From Neorhizobium vignae (lineage in GTDB: Bacteria > Pseudomonadota > Alphaproteobacteria > Rhizobiales > Rhizobiaceae), in assembly GCF_000732195.1 (NCBI RefSeq), contig NZ_JNNU01000007.1, positions 248,001-312,000 on the forward strand: a DNA stretch of 64,000 nt, written 5' to 3'. The notes beneath the pieces were generated by a model, which was not told where the DNA came from, ran no database searches, and saw nothing but the letters and a program-made list of their open reading frames with translations. The stretch's first letter is position 1. Each line of letters starts with the position of its first letter. The position numbers and the translations under genes were made by a program. Positions 15,479 to 24,481 of the stretch are shown here, piece after piece.

Positions 15479-18400
15479 TTGTCGACACAGCAGACACTCA
15501 CCGGCGATTTCCTGGCGGGCGGCGGCGAAATGGCCGAGCTTGTTCGCACGAAGGACTGGAGTAAGACGCCGCTCGGGCCGATCGATCAATGGCCCCAAAG
15601 CCTCAGGACGACCGTCAGCCTTTGTCTCGCCTCGAATTTCCCGATCAACGTGATCTGGGGCGACGAAAACACCCAGATTTACAACGACGGGTATCGCACG
15701 GCGTGCGGCGACGCCCACCCCCGGGCTCTCGGCGAGGACTATAGCGTCACGTGGGCAAGCGCCTGGCCGGCGATCGGCGAGCCATTTCGTCAGGCACGTC
15801 AGGGCAATACGTCATTCCTCGAAAACCAGCGGATGTTTCTGACCCGCAACGGTTATTGGGAGGAAACGTTCTTCACCTTCTCGCTTTCACCGATCCGGGA
15901 CGAGACCGGTGAGATCGGCGGCCTGTTCCATCCGGTGACGGAGACAACGGCGACCATGCTGTCGGAACGCCGAACCAGGGCGCTCCGGGATTTGAACGCC
16001 AGCGTAGCTTTGGCAGAAGACATGGACGACCTGTTGCGGCGCATCGTTGAGGTGCTTGCCCAGTTCGAATTCGATCTGCCGGTTCTTCTTTTCTACCAGT
16101 TGTCTGCAGATGGAAGCACCTATGGGCTAGCGGCGCATCACGGCCTGCCGGTTGAGCGCCTGGCATCCATCGCCACTATCGACGCGCATTCCAATACGCC
16201 TTGGCTGATGGCGAAAGCGTTGACAACAGACAGTACTCTGGGGATCGCCGGGTTTTCCGATCTTTTCAAGGGTGCGGGGCCCTATGAGGAGCCTCCGGAG
16301 CGCGTGCTTCTTCTTCCTATCACTGTCCCCGGACTGGACCTGCCTCCGGTCTTCGTGGTGGCCGGGGCATCGCCACGCCTGCCGTTCAACGATGCCTATA
16401 TGGGCTTCTACGAACTGCTTGCGACCGCGATCACCGCCGCCGTCAGCGCCGTGCGGGCGCGTGCGGACCAGCGGCGGCGCGCCGAGGCGCTGGCGGAAAT
16501 CGACCGCAGCAAGACCATGTTCTTTTCGAACGTCAGCCATGAGTTCCGCACGCCGTTGACGCTGATGCTCGGGCCGCTCGCCGACGTGCTCCAGCAGCCC
16601 GAGGCGCTTTCACTCGACGACCGGCAGCGAATTCTCGTCGCCCAGCGCAACGGCCACCGGCTGTTGAAGCTGGTCAACACGCTCCTGGATTTTTCGAGGA
16701 TCGAGGCGCAGCGCGTGCAGGCGTCCTTCGAGCCGATCGATATCGGCGGCCTGACCGCGGACCTGGCGTCGAATTTCAGGTCGGCGATCGAACAGGCCGG
16801 GCTGAGGCTGGTAATCGAAATCGCGGACTTGCCCCAGCCGGTCTATCTCGATCGGGATCTCTGGGAGAAGATCGTCCTGAACCTGCTCTCCAATGCGTTC
16901 AAATTCACGTTCGAAGGCGAGATACGCATAACCGTTCGGGCGTCGGACGACGGGACACGGGCCGAAATCACCATCCGCGACACCGGGACGGGGATCGCGG
17001 CCGAGGAACTGCCTCGACTGTTCGAGCGCTTTCACCGCATCGAGGGCGCGAAAGGAAGGTCGTTCGAGGGCTCCGGCATCGGGCTCGCCCTGGTGCAGGA
17101 ACTGGTGCATCTTCAGGGCGGAGACATCCGCGCCGAAAGCCGGCTTGGCGAAGGCACGTCCTTCTCGATCGCGATACCCTTCGGAAAGGCGCATATCCCA
17201 CCGGAACAGATGCGAAGCTCCCAGCCGGTCGAAAGCAATATCGGCAGACGCCAGGCTTTCGTCGATGAAGCGATGTCGTGGCTCTCGACAGACGCTGCCG
17301 CGCCCACTCCGTCAATATCGCCAGCCGAGGGCACGCCGACCGTCGGGCTGCTTGTTCCGACGGGACATGTCCTCCTGGCCGACGACAATGCAGATATGCG
17401 TGCCTATGTGGAGCGTCTGCTGTCGATATCGGGCTTTACGGTCGAGACCGCGGCTGACGGCGAGGCGGCGCTTGACGCCGCGCGCCTCAGGCGGCCGGAC
17501 CTCATCGTGTCCGACGTGATGATGCCTCGTCTCGACGGGTTCGGTCTTCTGTCGAGGATACGGGCGGATGGCGAACTCAAGGACACGCCCTTCATCCTGC
17601 TGTCGGCCCGGGCCGGTGAAGAGGCGAGGCTGGAGGGTATCGGCGCCGGCGCGGACGATTACCTGGTGAAGCCCTTTTCGGCCCGGGAACTGGTGGCGCG
17701 CATTGCGGCCTTGATCAGGCAGTCCCGGGATCGGCGCGAGACGCTTTTGAGAGAAACCGCCGCCCGCCTTCGTGAGCTGAATGCGGATCTGGAGCGCCGC
17801 GTTCTGGAACATTCGCGCGAGCGCGGACGGACGTGGAAATATAGCCCGGACCTGCTCTCGGTGATCGATTTTGCGACCGGCGTGTTCGAAAAGACCAATC
17901 CCGCCTGGACGAGAACTCTCGGTTTGGACGAGGAGGAACTTGTGGGCACGCCTTTGCGGGCGCTCCTTCATCCGGACGACATCGTTGCGAGCGAAACTGC
18001 GTTCCAGGCTGCGCAAAGCGGCCTGCCCGTGCTTCACTTCGAAAACCGATGCCTGACCCGGGACGGCGACTATCGCTGGCTCTCCTGGGTGGCTGTCGTG
18101 GTCGATGACAAGCTCTATTCCAGCGCCCGCGACGTCACCGACCACAAGATGCGCGACGACCAGCTGAGGAAAACGCAGGAGACGCTGCGCCAGGCCCAGA
18201 AGATGGAGGTGATCGGTCAGCTGACAGGCGGGGTCGCCCATGACTTCAACAACCTCCTGATGGTCATCTCCGGTGGATTGGAGGTCCTCGACAAACGCGA
18301 GGATCCGGTGCGGCGGGAGCGTATCAAAAGCGGCATGCTGCAGGCGGTCAATCGCGGAGCATCGCTCACCAGGCAGTTGCTGACTTTTGCTAGGCGGCAG

Positions 18401-19312
18401 CCATTGAAGCCGCAGCCCGTCGATCTTCGCCACCAGATTTCCCAGATGCGCGAACTTCTCGACCGGACGCTCGGCGGAGACATTACCATAGAAGTCGATG
18501 TCGATACCGGAGTGTGGCCGGTACAGGCCGACCCGTCGGAACTCGAACTCGTGCTTTTGAACCTTTGCGTCAATGCCCGCGATGCAATGCCGGCAGGCGG
18601 TACGATCGTCATCAGGGCTTCCAATTCCGTCGTCGATGCGTCGGGCAAACGAGGCGACGTTGTGAAGATCACCGTCGCCGATGGCGGTACCGGAATACAG
18701 CCCGAGGTTCTCAAGCGGGTGTTCGAGCCGTTTTTCACGACGAAGGAAATCGGCAAAGGATCAGGATTGGGGCTCGCGCAGGTCTACGGTTTCGTCGAGG
18801 CCTCCGGCGGATCGGTCGAGATCCACAGCGAACCGGGGGTCGGAACGGCCGTAGACCTCTGGCTTCCCCGCTCGATGGAGACCTCATTGGAGGCGAGCGG
18901 CAACCATTCGTCCCACGCCCACGGGGAGGCGGACAGGAGCGTCGCCGGAAAAATCCTGGTCGTGGAAGACGACGACAGCGTCGCCATGCTGGTCAACGAC
19001 ATGCTCGACCAGCTTGGCTATTCCGTAACCCGCGTTGACGGGGCCGCGGCCGCGCTGAGCGTGCTCGCGTCCGATGCCGAGCCGGACTTGATGTTCTCCG
19101 ACATCATGATGCCTGGCGGCATTAATGGGGTGGATCTCGCCAAGGAGGTCAAACAAAGGCATCCAGGATTGCCGATCCTGCTCACATCGGGCTATGCGGA
19201 CGTGCTCAAGAGCGCCGCGACCGCGGAAGGCGTGGAGATCTTGCCAAAACCCTACAGTCTGCGGCAGCTTTCGGAGGCTCTTCGGGCGACCATCCCGGAT
19301 GCCAGGGGATAA
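15479..19312 (+). CDS. Double hybrid sensor histidine kinase (two kinase cores, two receivers)
   Basis: A 1277-residue soluble-looking signalling protein. Order: PAS-like sensor (GDFLAGGGEMAELVRTKDWS opens a conserved kinase N-terminus), a GAF-like region (about 160-330), a first kinase core with phosphoacceptor His354 (SHEFRTP) and ATPase motifs NLLSNAFKFT and DTGTGI, a receiver with Asp679 (SDVMMPRLDG), a PAS domain (about 790-890), a second kinase core with His921 (GGVAHDFNNLL) and GxG motifs, and a final receiver with Asp1208 (SDIMMPGGING). No membrane helix is seen, so the signal is probably intracellular. The start is TTG with no good ribosome site; an ATG at residue 18 is possible, but the residues before it are conserved in similar kinases. 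No response regulator gene with a DNA-binding domain lies beside it. It overlaps the next frame by one base. Confidence 0.9.
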   Translation: MSTQQTLTGDFLAGGGEMAELVRTKDWSKTPLGPIDQWPQSLRTTVSLCLASNFPINVIWGDENTQIYNDGYRTACGDAHPRALGEDYSVTWASAWPAIGEPFRQARQGNTSFLENQRMFLTRNGYWEETFFTFSLSPIRDETGEIGGLFHPVTETTATMLSERRTRALRDLNASVALAEDMDDLLRRIVEVLAQFEFDLPVLLFYQLSADGSTYGLAAHHGLPVERLASIATIDAHSNTPWLMAKALTTDSTLGIAGFSDLFKGAGPYEEPPERVLLLPITVPGLDLPPVFVVAGASPRLPFNDAYMGFYELLATAITAAVSAVRARADQRRRAEALAEIDRSKTMFFSNVSHEFRTPLTLMLGPLADVLQQPEALSLDDRQRILVAQRNGHRLLKLVNTLLDFSRIEAQRVQASFEPIDIGGLTADLASNFRSAIEQAGLRLVIEIADLPQPVYLDRDLWEKIVLNLLSNAFKFTFEGEIRITVRASDDGTRAEITIRDTGTGIAAEELPRLFERFHRIEGAKGRSFEGSGIGLALVQELVHLQGGDIRAESRLGEGTSFSIAIPFGKAHIPPEQMRSSQPVESNIGRRQAFVDEAMSWLSTDAAAPTPSISPAEGTPTVGLLVPTGHVLLADDNADMRAYVERLLSISGFTVETAADGEAALDAARLRRPDLIVSDVMMPRLDGFGLLSRIRADGELKDTPFILLSARAGEEARLEGIGAGADDYLVKPFSARELVARIAALIRQSRDRRETLLRETAARLRELNADLERRVLEHSRERGRTWKYSPDLLSVIDFATGVFEKTNPAWTRTLGLDEEELVGTPLRALLHPDDIVASETAFQAAQSGLPVLHFENRCLTRDGDYRWLSWVAVVVDDKLYSSARDVTDHKMRDDQLRKTQETLRQAQKMEVIGQLTGGVAHDFNNLLMVISGGLEVLDKREDPVRRERIKSGMLQAVNRGASLTRQLLTFARRQPLKPQPVDLRHQISQMRELLDRTLGGDITIEVDVDTGVWPVQADPSELELVLLNLCVNARDAMPAGGTIVIRASNSVVDASGKRGDVVKITVADGGTGIQPEVLKRVFEPFFTTKEIGKGSGLGLAQVYGFVEASGGSVEIHSEPGVGTAVDLWLPRSMETSLEASGNHSSHAHGEADRSVAGKILVVEDDDSVAMLVNDMLDQLGYSVTRVDGAAAALSVLASDAEPDLMFSDIMMPGGINGVDLAKEVKQRHPGLPILLTSGYADVLKSAATAEGVEILPKPYSLRQLSEALRATIPDARG

Positions 19313-19749
19313 TGGCCGACGACGCGATGGAAGTGCCGTTGTTCGGGCAACGGAGAACCGGCGTCGTGGTGAATGTGGCGTCGAGCGTGACGTTGAAGCC
19401 GCTTCCGCTGCTTTCGATCTATACGGCGAGCAAGGCTGCGGTAGGTGCTTTCAGCGAGGTGCTGGCGCTGGAACTCCAGGAGTTGGATGTGCGGGTGCGC
19501 CTGGTGCAGCCGGGAAGGGCGCCCGAGACCCGTTTCGGGGATAACACGCGGTCTCGCATGCAGGCTCAGGGTGGCTTTCCCGAGGCGTATGCCGGTCTGG
19601 TGCAGAGGGTGTCTACCGGTTGGGAGCAGGAGCAGTCGGCGGTCACCCGGCCACTCGACGTTGCCGAGGCGGTCTGGCTTGCGGCAACCGACCCGTTGTC
19701 GCCGGCTCGTATTCCTGCCTGCGCCGACGCGGTGGCACTGGCTGGCTGA
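19312..19749 (+). pseudogene. N-terminally truncated short-chain dehydrogenase (SDR)
   Basis: A 145-residue frame that matches only the second half of a classical SDR: VVVNVASSVTLKP (substrate strand with Ser), the YTASKAA catalytic Tyr-Lys motif, and the following ALELQELDVRVRLVQPGRAPETRF. The N-terminal Rossmann half with the cofactor glycine motif and the NNAG motif is missing; the first 14 residues look unrelated. Its ATG shares a base with the kinase stop codon. Without the NAD(P)-binding half it should be inactive, so it is read as a remnant left by a deletion that joined it to the kinase gene. A tiny functional fragment cannot be fully excluded. Confidence 0.78.
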
Positions 19750-19834
19750 AACTGCGCCAACTATCCTTCAGTCGCCACGAACCGACTTGCCGCGGAGGCT
19801 CTCCACGGCAAGTCGGCCCCTCGGCAGATCACAT

Positions 19835-20842
19835 TTATTGCAGCAGATCCGCCACGCTGTAGAATGCCGCAGATATCGCCGCAGTTGCCGGCATGGTCAC
19901 GATCCAGGCGATCACGATGTTGCCGGCGAGGCCCCAGCGTACCGCCGAAACCCGCCGGGCCGCCCCGACGCCGACGATCGCTCCCGTGATCGTGTGTGTC
20001 GTCGAGACGGGAATGCCGAGCCAGGTCGCTCCGAACAGTGTCAACGCTCCGCCCGTCTCGGCGCAGAAGCCTTGCATCGGGTTGAGCCTGGTGATCTTCG
20101 AGCCCATGGTATGGACGATCCGCCACCCACCGAAGAGCGTGCCGAGAGCCATGGCGGATTGGCAGGTGATCACCACCCAGAAAGGCACGTAGAAGGTCGA
20201 GCCGAGATATCCCTGGCTGAACAGAAGCACCGCGATGATGCCCATCGTTTTTTGCGCGTCGTTGCCGCCATGGCCGAGGGAATAAAGCGAGGCGGACATA
20301 AACTGCATCACGCGAAATGTCCGGTCGACCGCAAATGGCGTCTGCCGGACGAAAAGCCAGGAAACCAGGAGCACGAGCGCGAGGGCCAGCAGGAAGCCGA
20401 TGGCCGGCGAGAGGAAAATCGCCCCTACCGTCTTGCCCAAACCGCTCCAGACGATCGAGCTGAAGCCGACCTTTGCCAGGCCGGCGCCCACAAGGCCGCC
20501 GACGAGTGCGTGCGAGGAACTGGACGGAATTCCGAAGATCCAGGTGAGGATATTCCAGATGATTGCCCCCATGAGGGCGGCAAAGATCACCTGGGGCGAA
20601 ACGATCCCTGGATCGATGATGCCTGTGCCCAGCGTTTCAGCCACGTGCAGGCCGAAGAAAAGGAAGGCGATGAAATTGAAGAACGCCGCCCAGGCGACCG
20701 CATATTGCGGCCGCAGGACGCGGGTCGACACGATCGTCGCGATGGAATTGGCCGCATCATGAAGACCGTTGAGGAAATCGAAGAACAGGGCGATCGCGAT
20801 CAGCCCGACGAGAAGCGGCAAGGCGAGAGACATATCCATCAA
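19835..20842 (-). CDS. pit: Inorganic phosphate transporter, PiT family
   Basis: A 335-residue low-affinity phosphate permease (metal-phosphate/H+ symport). About ten hydrophobic helices and the family's duplicated PD001131-type motifs are seen: FDFLNGLHDAANSIATIVST near the N-terminus and GGNDAQKTMGIIA in the second half, plus GIPSSSSHALVGG and GIPVSTTHTITGAI, the paired SSSHA/STTHT loops. It overlaps the upstream DUF47 gene by 4 bases, the conserved orfA-pit arrangement of rhizobia. In Sinorhizobium meliloti this operon works at high phosphate and is repressed through PhoB when phosphate is short. Confidence 0.95.
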   Translation of the reverse strand: MMDMSLALPLLVGLIAIALFFDFLNGLHDAANSIATIVSTRVLRPQYAVAWAAFFNFIAFLFFGLHVAETLGTGIIDPGIVSPQVIFAALMGAIIWNILTWIFGIPSSSSHALVGGLVGAGLAKVGFSSIVWSGLGKTVGAIFLSPAIGFLLALALVLLVSWLFVRQTPFAVDRTFRVMQFMSASLYSLGHGGNDAQKTMGIIAVLLFSQGYLGSTFYVPFWVVITCQSAMALGTLFGGWRIVHTMGSKITRLNPMQGFCAETGGALTLFGATWLGIPVSTTHTITGAIVGVGAARRVSAVRWGLAGNIVIAWIVTMPATAAISAAFYSVADLLQ

Positions 20843-21483
20843 ACGTTCTCGATAACGATGCCGCTGATCTCGTTGGCAACATCCTCGAAACGGTCGACAA
20901 CCTTCTCCAGTTCGCCGTAGATCTCGCTGCCGATCATGTAGGCCATCGCATCGCCGCGCGCGCCGTGACGCCGGTACAGGTCTTTCAGACCCTGGTCATG
21001 AAGGTCGTCCGACCGGCCTTCCACGCGGGTGATCTCCTCGGCGATCGCCGCAAGGCGGTGCGCATTGGTGCCCACCTTGTTGAGGAGGGGAATTGCTTCC
21101 GAAATGAGGTTCGCCGCCTTGACGATTTCGCCACCCATCTGCTGCATGAGCGGATCGAAGCCGGATTGCTCGAACAGCCTGATCGTCTTGACTGTTTTAT
21201 GCATCATGTCGATCGCGTCATCCATCGACTGGATGAGGTCCTTGATGTCGCCGCGGTCGAAGGGCGTGATGAAGCTCCGCCGGACGGCGAGTAGAACGTC
21301 CCGCGTGATGTCGTCGGCCTCATTCTCCAATGCGACGATCAGCTCGCAGTTCTTCTCGACCTCGTGGCCCTTGAGGAGCTGATCAAGCGCGTGGGCGGCC
21401 GCAACGACAGCTTTGGAGTGTTGGGAAAACATTTCGAAGAATTTGTCTTCGCGCGGCATCAGCTTCCGAAAAATACTCATCAT
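20839..21483 (-). CDS. DUF47 family (PhoU-like) Pit accessory protein
   Basis: A 214-residue all-helical protein of the DUF47/PhoU-like family, equivalent to OrfA of the rhizobial orfA-pit operon. Typical motifs are FFEMFSQHSKAVVAAA, CELIVALENEADDITRD and FITPFDRGDIKDLIQSMDDA, with the acidic ExxxD metal-cluster motifs of PhoU proteins. It is required for, or modulates, Pit activity in relatives. It starts with two ATGs in tandem (MMSIFRK). It is the first gene of the operon; a Pho-box-like repeat lies 26 bases upstream. Confidence 0.93.
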   Translation of the reverse strand: MMSIFRKLMPREDKFFEMFSQHSKAVVAAAHALDQLLKGHEVEKNCELIVALENEADDITRDVLLAVRRSFITPFDRGDIKDLIQSMDDAIDMMHKTVKTIRLFEQSGFDPLMQQMGGEIVKAANLISEAIPLLNKVGTNAHRLAAIAEEITRVEGRSDDLHDQGLKDLYRRHGARGDAMAYMIGSEIYGELEKVVDRFEDVANEISGIVIENV

Positions 21484-21508
21484 ACCGTGCGACCTTCCAT
21501 GCGGCTGA

Positions 21509-21526
21509 CTGTCATAAATGTGTCAT
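21509..21526 (+). promoter_or_regulatory. Pho-box-like direct repeat
   Basis: CTGTCAT, four A/T bases, then GTGTCAT: two 7-mers spaced 11 bases start to start, matching the PhoB box consensus (CTGTCAT n4 CTGTCAT) except one base. It lies between the divergent DUF47-pit operon and the Nudix gene. Since PhoB represses orfA-pit in rhizobia, a site here could block that promoter and/or act on the Nudix gene. Confidence 0.7.
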
Positions 21527-21577
21527 AAACATGCTCGGGCAATTGAAGCAACACGCAAAATCGACAGTTTGATCCGC

Positions 21578-22111
21578 ATGAAATCCACCAAAAAACGCAG
21601 CAAGCCACGACCGGACAGGTCCCAGACGCTGCTCAAGCAACTTGCGACAGTTCCGGGAAGGCTGTTCGCCGGAGCGTTTCGCCAACAATACGGCGCCTTG
21701 TGCTTTCGGTATCGGGGGGATGGCCCTCGCGTCGAAATCCTGGTGATCACCTCGCGCGAGGCCGGGCGGTGGGTCATCCCGAAAGGCTGGCCCATGAAGG
21801 GAAAAAAGCCGTTCGAGGCGGCGGCGACGGAAGCCTGGGAAGAAGCAGGCGTACGCGGGACGGTGAAGAAGAAGCCGGTCGGCCGCTATACCTACCTGAA
21901 AGAACTCGACGACGGCGATGTGGCCCCCTGTATCGTCGACGTGTTCCAGATTGAAGTCACGGAGGTCGCGGGTGGCTTCAAGGAACAGGGGCAGCGTATT
22001 CTCGAATGGGTCAGCCCTGATGAGGCGGCACGACGCGTTCGCGAGATCGAGCTCAAGTCGCTGCTCGTCGAATTTGAGCCGCGGGGTCGCAAGAGGCGCA
22101 ATCGCGGCTAA
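21578..22111 (+). CDS. Nudix hydrolase (DIPP-like)
   Basis: A 177-residue Nudix hydrolase. The core runs YGALCFRYRGDGPRVEILVI to a Nudix box beginning WVIPKGWPMKGKKPFEAAAT and ending EAWEEAGV; the EAWEEAG catalytic glutamates are present, while the first conserved Glu of the usual box is replaced (Met/Lys in PMKGK), a variation common in the rhizobial group. The IPKGWP style recalls diphosphoinositol polyphosphate/diadenosine polyphosphate hydrolases. The ATG at 21578 (MKSTKKRS) is preferred; an earlier ATG at 21518 lies inside the Pho-box-like repeat. The basic first 30 residues may bind polyanions. Its position between two phosphate transport loci suggests a phosphate-related substrate. Confidence 0.88.
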   Translation: MKSTKKRSKPRPDRSQTLLKQLATVPGRLFAGAFRQQYGALCFRYRGDGPRVEILVITSREAGRWVIPKGWPMKGKKPFEAAATEAWEEAGVRGTVKKKPVGRYTYLKELDDGDVAPCIVDVFQIEVTEVAGGFKEQGQRILEWVSPDEAARRVREIELKSLLVEFEPRGRKRRNRG

Positions 22112-23787
22112 CTTTGAACCTGGTCGCCGACGCTTTGGTGGGTGGTCCTGCTTTGCAGCAGCTCGCCCTGCCGTTCCAGAACCGGATAGGCCGTGGCTGC
22201 GACGAGGTGAGAATTGATCTGCTTGAAATCCCGCAACAGGTCCAGGTGGAGAGAGCTGGTTTCCGCCGTATCGAAATCGCCTTCGCGCAGCCGCTGGAAA
22301 TGAGCGTTGGTCCCGTCACGCTCCGCCCGCCGGAAGACGATTTTTTCGTCGGCGAGCATGCGTGCGACGCGCTCGTCCTGCGACATGAAAAGCGCAGCGG
22401 CGGTGCGCAGATTGGTGGAGAGGCGGTCCAGCAGGCCGCTGAGCTCATGCTGCCCTTCCTTCGAAAAGGTCATGCCTCGGCGCAGTCTTTTGACGAGATG
22501 GGGAAGCACGTTCTGGTCGATGACGTCGCCCGCGTGTTCCAGGCCGGTCGAGAACAGCAGAATCTCGTCGAGGCGTCTCCGGTCGATATCGCTGAGTTCT
22601 TCCGGGTCGATGGACGTGAGGTACCGTTTGACCGCCGTATTCAGGCGGTCGAGGACGTTGTCCTTCCGCCGCAATTCCGCCAGGGCGCGGCGATCGGTGC
22701 TCGTCAAGGCAGCCTTCGTTCCCGCCAGCATCTCCTCCAGCACGTCGACCAGCCGCAGGACTTCCCGCGCCGCTCCCTGCAGCGCGACGACCGGCGTTTC
22801 CTTGGCGGACGGATCGAGATATCGCGGATGGCCGGGATCGCTCTCGTCGATCCGCTGCGGCAGCAGCCTGACGAGAGCGTTTGCGAAGGGCGAGAGGAAC
22901 GGCATGAAGACGACCGCGACCAAGAGGTTGAATGCCGTGTGGAAATTCGCGACCAACCGGGCTCCATCACCCTCGATCTGGATCATCAGTGCCGTAATCG
23001 GGGAGAGAAGCGCAAACGCTGCAAAAACGCCGAGAATCCTGGTGATCAGGTTGCCGATCGGAAGCCGTCTGGCCGCAAGATCCTTCCCGGTCTGCCCCTC
23101 GACAACCGGATTGATCGCCGTTCCCAGGTTGGCGCCGAGGGTCAGTGCGAAGGCCTGGTAGGGATCGATTAGCCCCTGGCTCGCAAGTGACATGACGAGC
23201 AGGACCACCGCGACGCTGGAATGGGCCGCCCAGGTCAGCGCGGCCGCAAGCAGAAGGCTGAGGAGCGGCGTGGTCGATATGGCTGAAAGAACCGCAGCGA
23301 AGGCCGGCGTATCGGCATATTGCGTCAGCACATCGATCAGTTGATGCAGGGCGAGCAGCATGAAGCCGAGCCCGATGAACACGCGACCGAGGTCATGGAC
23401 CTGCGGATTTTGCGTGCGCCGGAACATCAGGACGCCCAGCAATACGAGAGCCGGTGACGCGGCGGCAACGTCGAAGGACAGGACCTGCACGATGAGCGTG
23501 CTGCCGACATTGGCGCCCAGCATGACAGCAAGGGCCGGGACAAGGTCCACCAGCCCGTCGGCCGCGAAGCCCGATGCCATCAGCCCGGTCGCCGTGCTGC
23601 TCTGGAGAATTGCCGTGACGCCCAGTCCGGAAAAGAACGCCTTTATCCGATTGTTCAGCGCGCTGCCGAGAAAGGACCTGAGATTGGGGCCGAAAGCACG
23701 CTGGATGCCCGTCTGCACCATCCGGGTCCCCCAGAGAAGGAGGGCTATGTGTCCGGCGATGGTGATGATTGCAATGATGAAGGGCAT
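22108..23787 (-). CDS. Na/Pi cotransporter family protein with PhoU-like C-terminal domain
   Basis: A 559-residue sodium-phosphate symporter of the NptA/YjbB type. The N-terminal 310 residues contain two repeats with the signature QSSTAT (TAILQSSTATGLMASG) and the second-half counterpart in AAHSSVAVVLLVMSLASQG, plus the motif GANLGTAINP. From about 340 the protein is helical and soluble, with PhoU-like heptads (LEHAGDVIDQNVLPHLVKRL). Family members move phosphate, in E. coli outward. It converges on the Nudix gene with overlapping stop codons and is close to pit, making a phosphate-handling block. Confidence 0.93.
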   Translation of the reverse strand: MPFIIAIITIAGHIALLLWGTRMVQTGIQRAFGPNLRSFLGSALNNRIKAFFSGLGVTAILQSSTATGLMASGFAADGLVDLVPALAVMLGANVGSTLIVQVLSFDVAAASPALVLLGVLMFRRTQNPQVHDLGRVFIGLGFMLLALHQLIDVLTQYADTPAFAAVLSAISTTPLLSLLLAAALTWAAHSSVAVVLLVMSLASQGLIDPYQAFALTLGANLGTAINPVVEGQTGKDLAARRLPIGNLITRILGVFAAFALLSPITALMIQIEGDGARLVANFHTAFNLLVAVVFMPFLSPFANALVRLLPQRIDESDPGHPRYLDPSAKETPVVALQGAAREVLRLVDVLEEMLAGTKAALTSTDRRALAELRRKDNVLDRLNTAVKRYLTSIDPEELSDIDRRRLDEILLFSTGLEHAGDVIDQNVLPHLVKRLRRGMTFSKEGQHELSGLLDRLSTNLRTAAALFMSQDERVARMLADEKIVFRRAERDGTNAHFQRLREGDFDTAETSSLHLDLLRDFKQINSHLVAATAYPVLERQGELLQSRTTHQSVGDQVQS

Positions 23788-23839
23788 GGCATTTCCGTAA
23801 ATAATCGGCCGGATGGAGAATCGAACTGCAGCGCAAGAC

Positions 23840-23853
23840 GTTAGCCAGCTAAC
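23840..23853. promoter_or_regulatory. Perfect dyad upstream of the Na/Pi cotransporter gene
   Basis: GTTAGC-CA-GCTAAC is a perfect 14-base palindrome 53 bases upstream of the start codon of the cotransporter gene. Position and symmetry suit an operator. The binding protein is unknown, and it does not match a Pho box. Confidence 0.35.
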
Positions 23854-24037
23854 ATAGTTGCCGTGATCTGTTGCTTTTTCAAGGCTGAGGTCTGGCCGGT
23901 CGGTATTGGGGGTCTACCGTCCGGCACTTGCCCGGAAGGCGGAACATTTTTTTGAAAGGAGACGGGAGGATGTCGGGTTGGCAAAGTCTGGTTCGTCCTT
24001 AGAGTCGTCCATTCCACGATTTAAGAGGATCACGACC

Positions 24038-24481
24038 ATGCCGAACACCATACGCCTGCATCGCGTTCTGGCAACCAGCCCGGAAAAGGTCTATCGCGCC
24101 TTCATCGAGGCTGACGCGCTTACCAAATGGCTTCCGCCCAACGGCTTCTTGTGCACTGTGCATCACCTGGAACCGAAAGTCGGCGGCAAGTTCAGGATGT
24201 CCTTCCGGAACTTCACGACGGGCAATAGCCATGCCTTCGGCGGCGAATTTCTTGAGCTCGTCCCGGGCGAACTTGTCCGCTACACGGACAAATTTGACGA
24301 TCCCAACCTGCCGGGCGAAATGGAGGTCACGGTGACGTTGAAGAAGGTTTCGGTCGGTACAGAGATGAATATAACGCAGGCAGGGGTGCCGGACGTCATC
24401 CCGCCCGAAGCCTGCTATCTCGGCTGGCAGGAGTCGCTGCGCAACCTGGCAAGGGTCGTCGAGCCCGAGATCAACGAATAG
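24038..24481 (+). CDS. SRPBCC (AHSA1-like) family protein
   Basis: A 147-residue small-ligand-binding helix-grip protein of the SRPBCC/AHSA1 group (often annotated as polyketide cyclase or activator of Hsp90 ATPase-like). The opening IRLHRVLATSPEKVYRAFIE, then ADALTKWLPPNGF, and the closing helix GWQESLRNLARVVEPEI are typical. The start is the ATG after AAGAGGA. Related genes are common single-gene units in rhizobia, often beside an ArsR regulator, which is not present here. Function is unknown; a hydrophobic ligand is likely. Confidence 0.88.
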   Translation: MPNTIRLHRVLATSPEKVYRAFIEADALTKWLPPNGFLCTVHHLEPKVGGKFRMSFRNFTTGNSHAFGGEFLELVPGELVRYTDKFDDPNLPGEMEVTVTLKKVSVGTEMNITQAGVPDVIPPEACYLGWQESLRNLARVVEPEINE

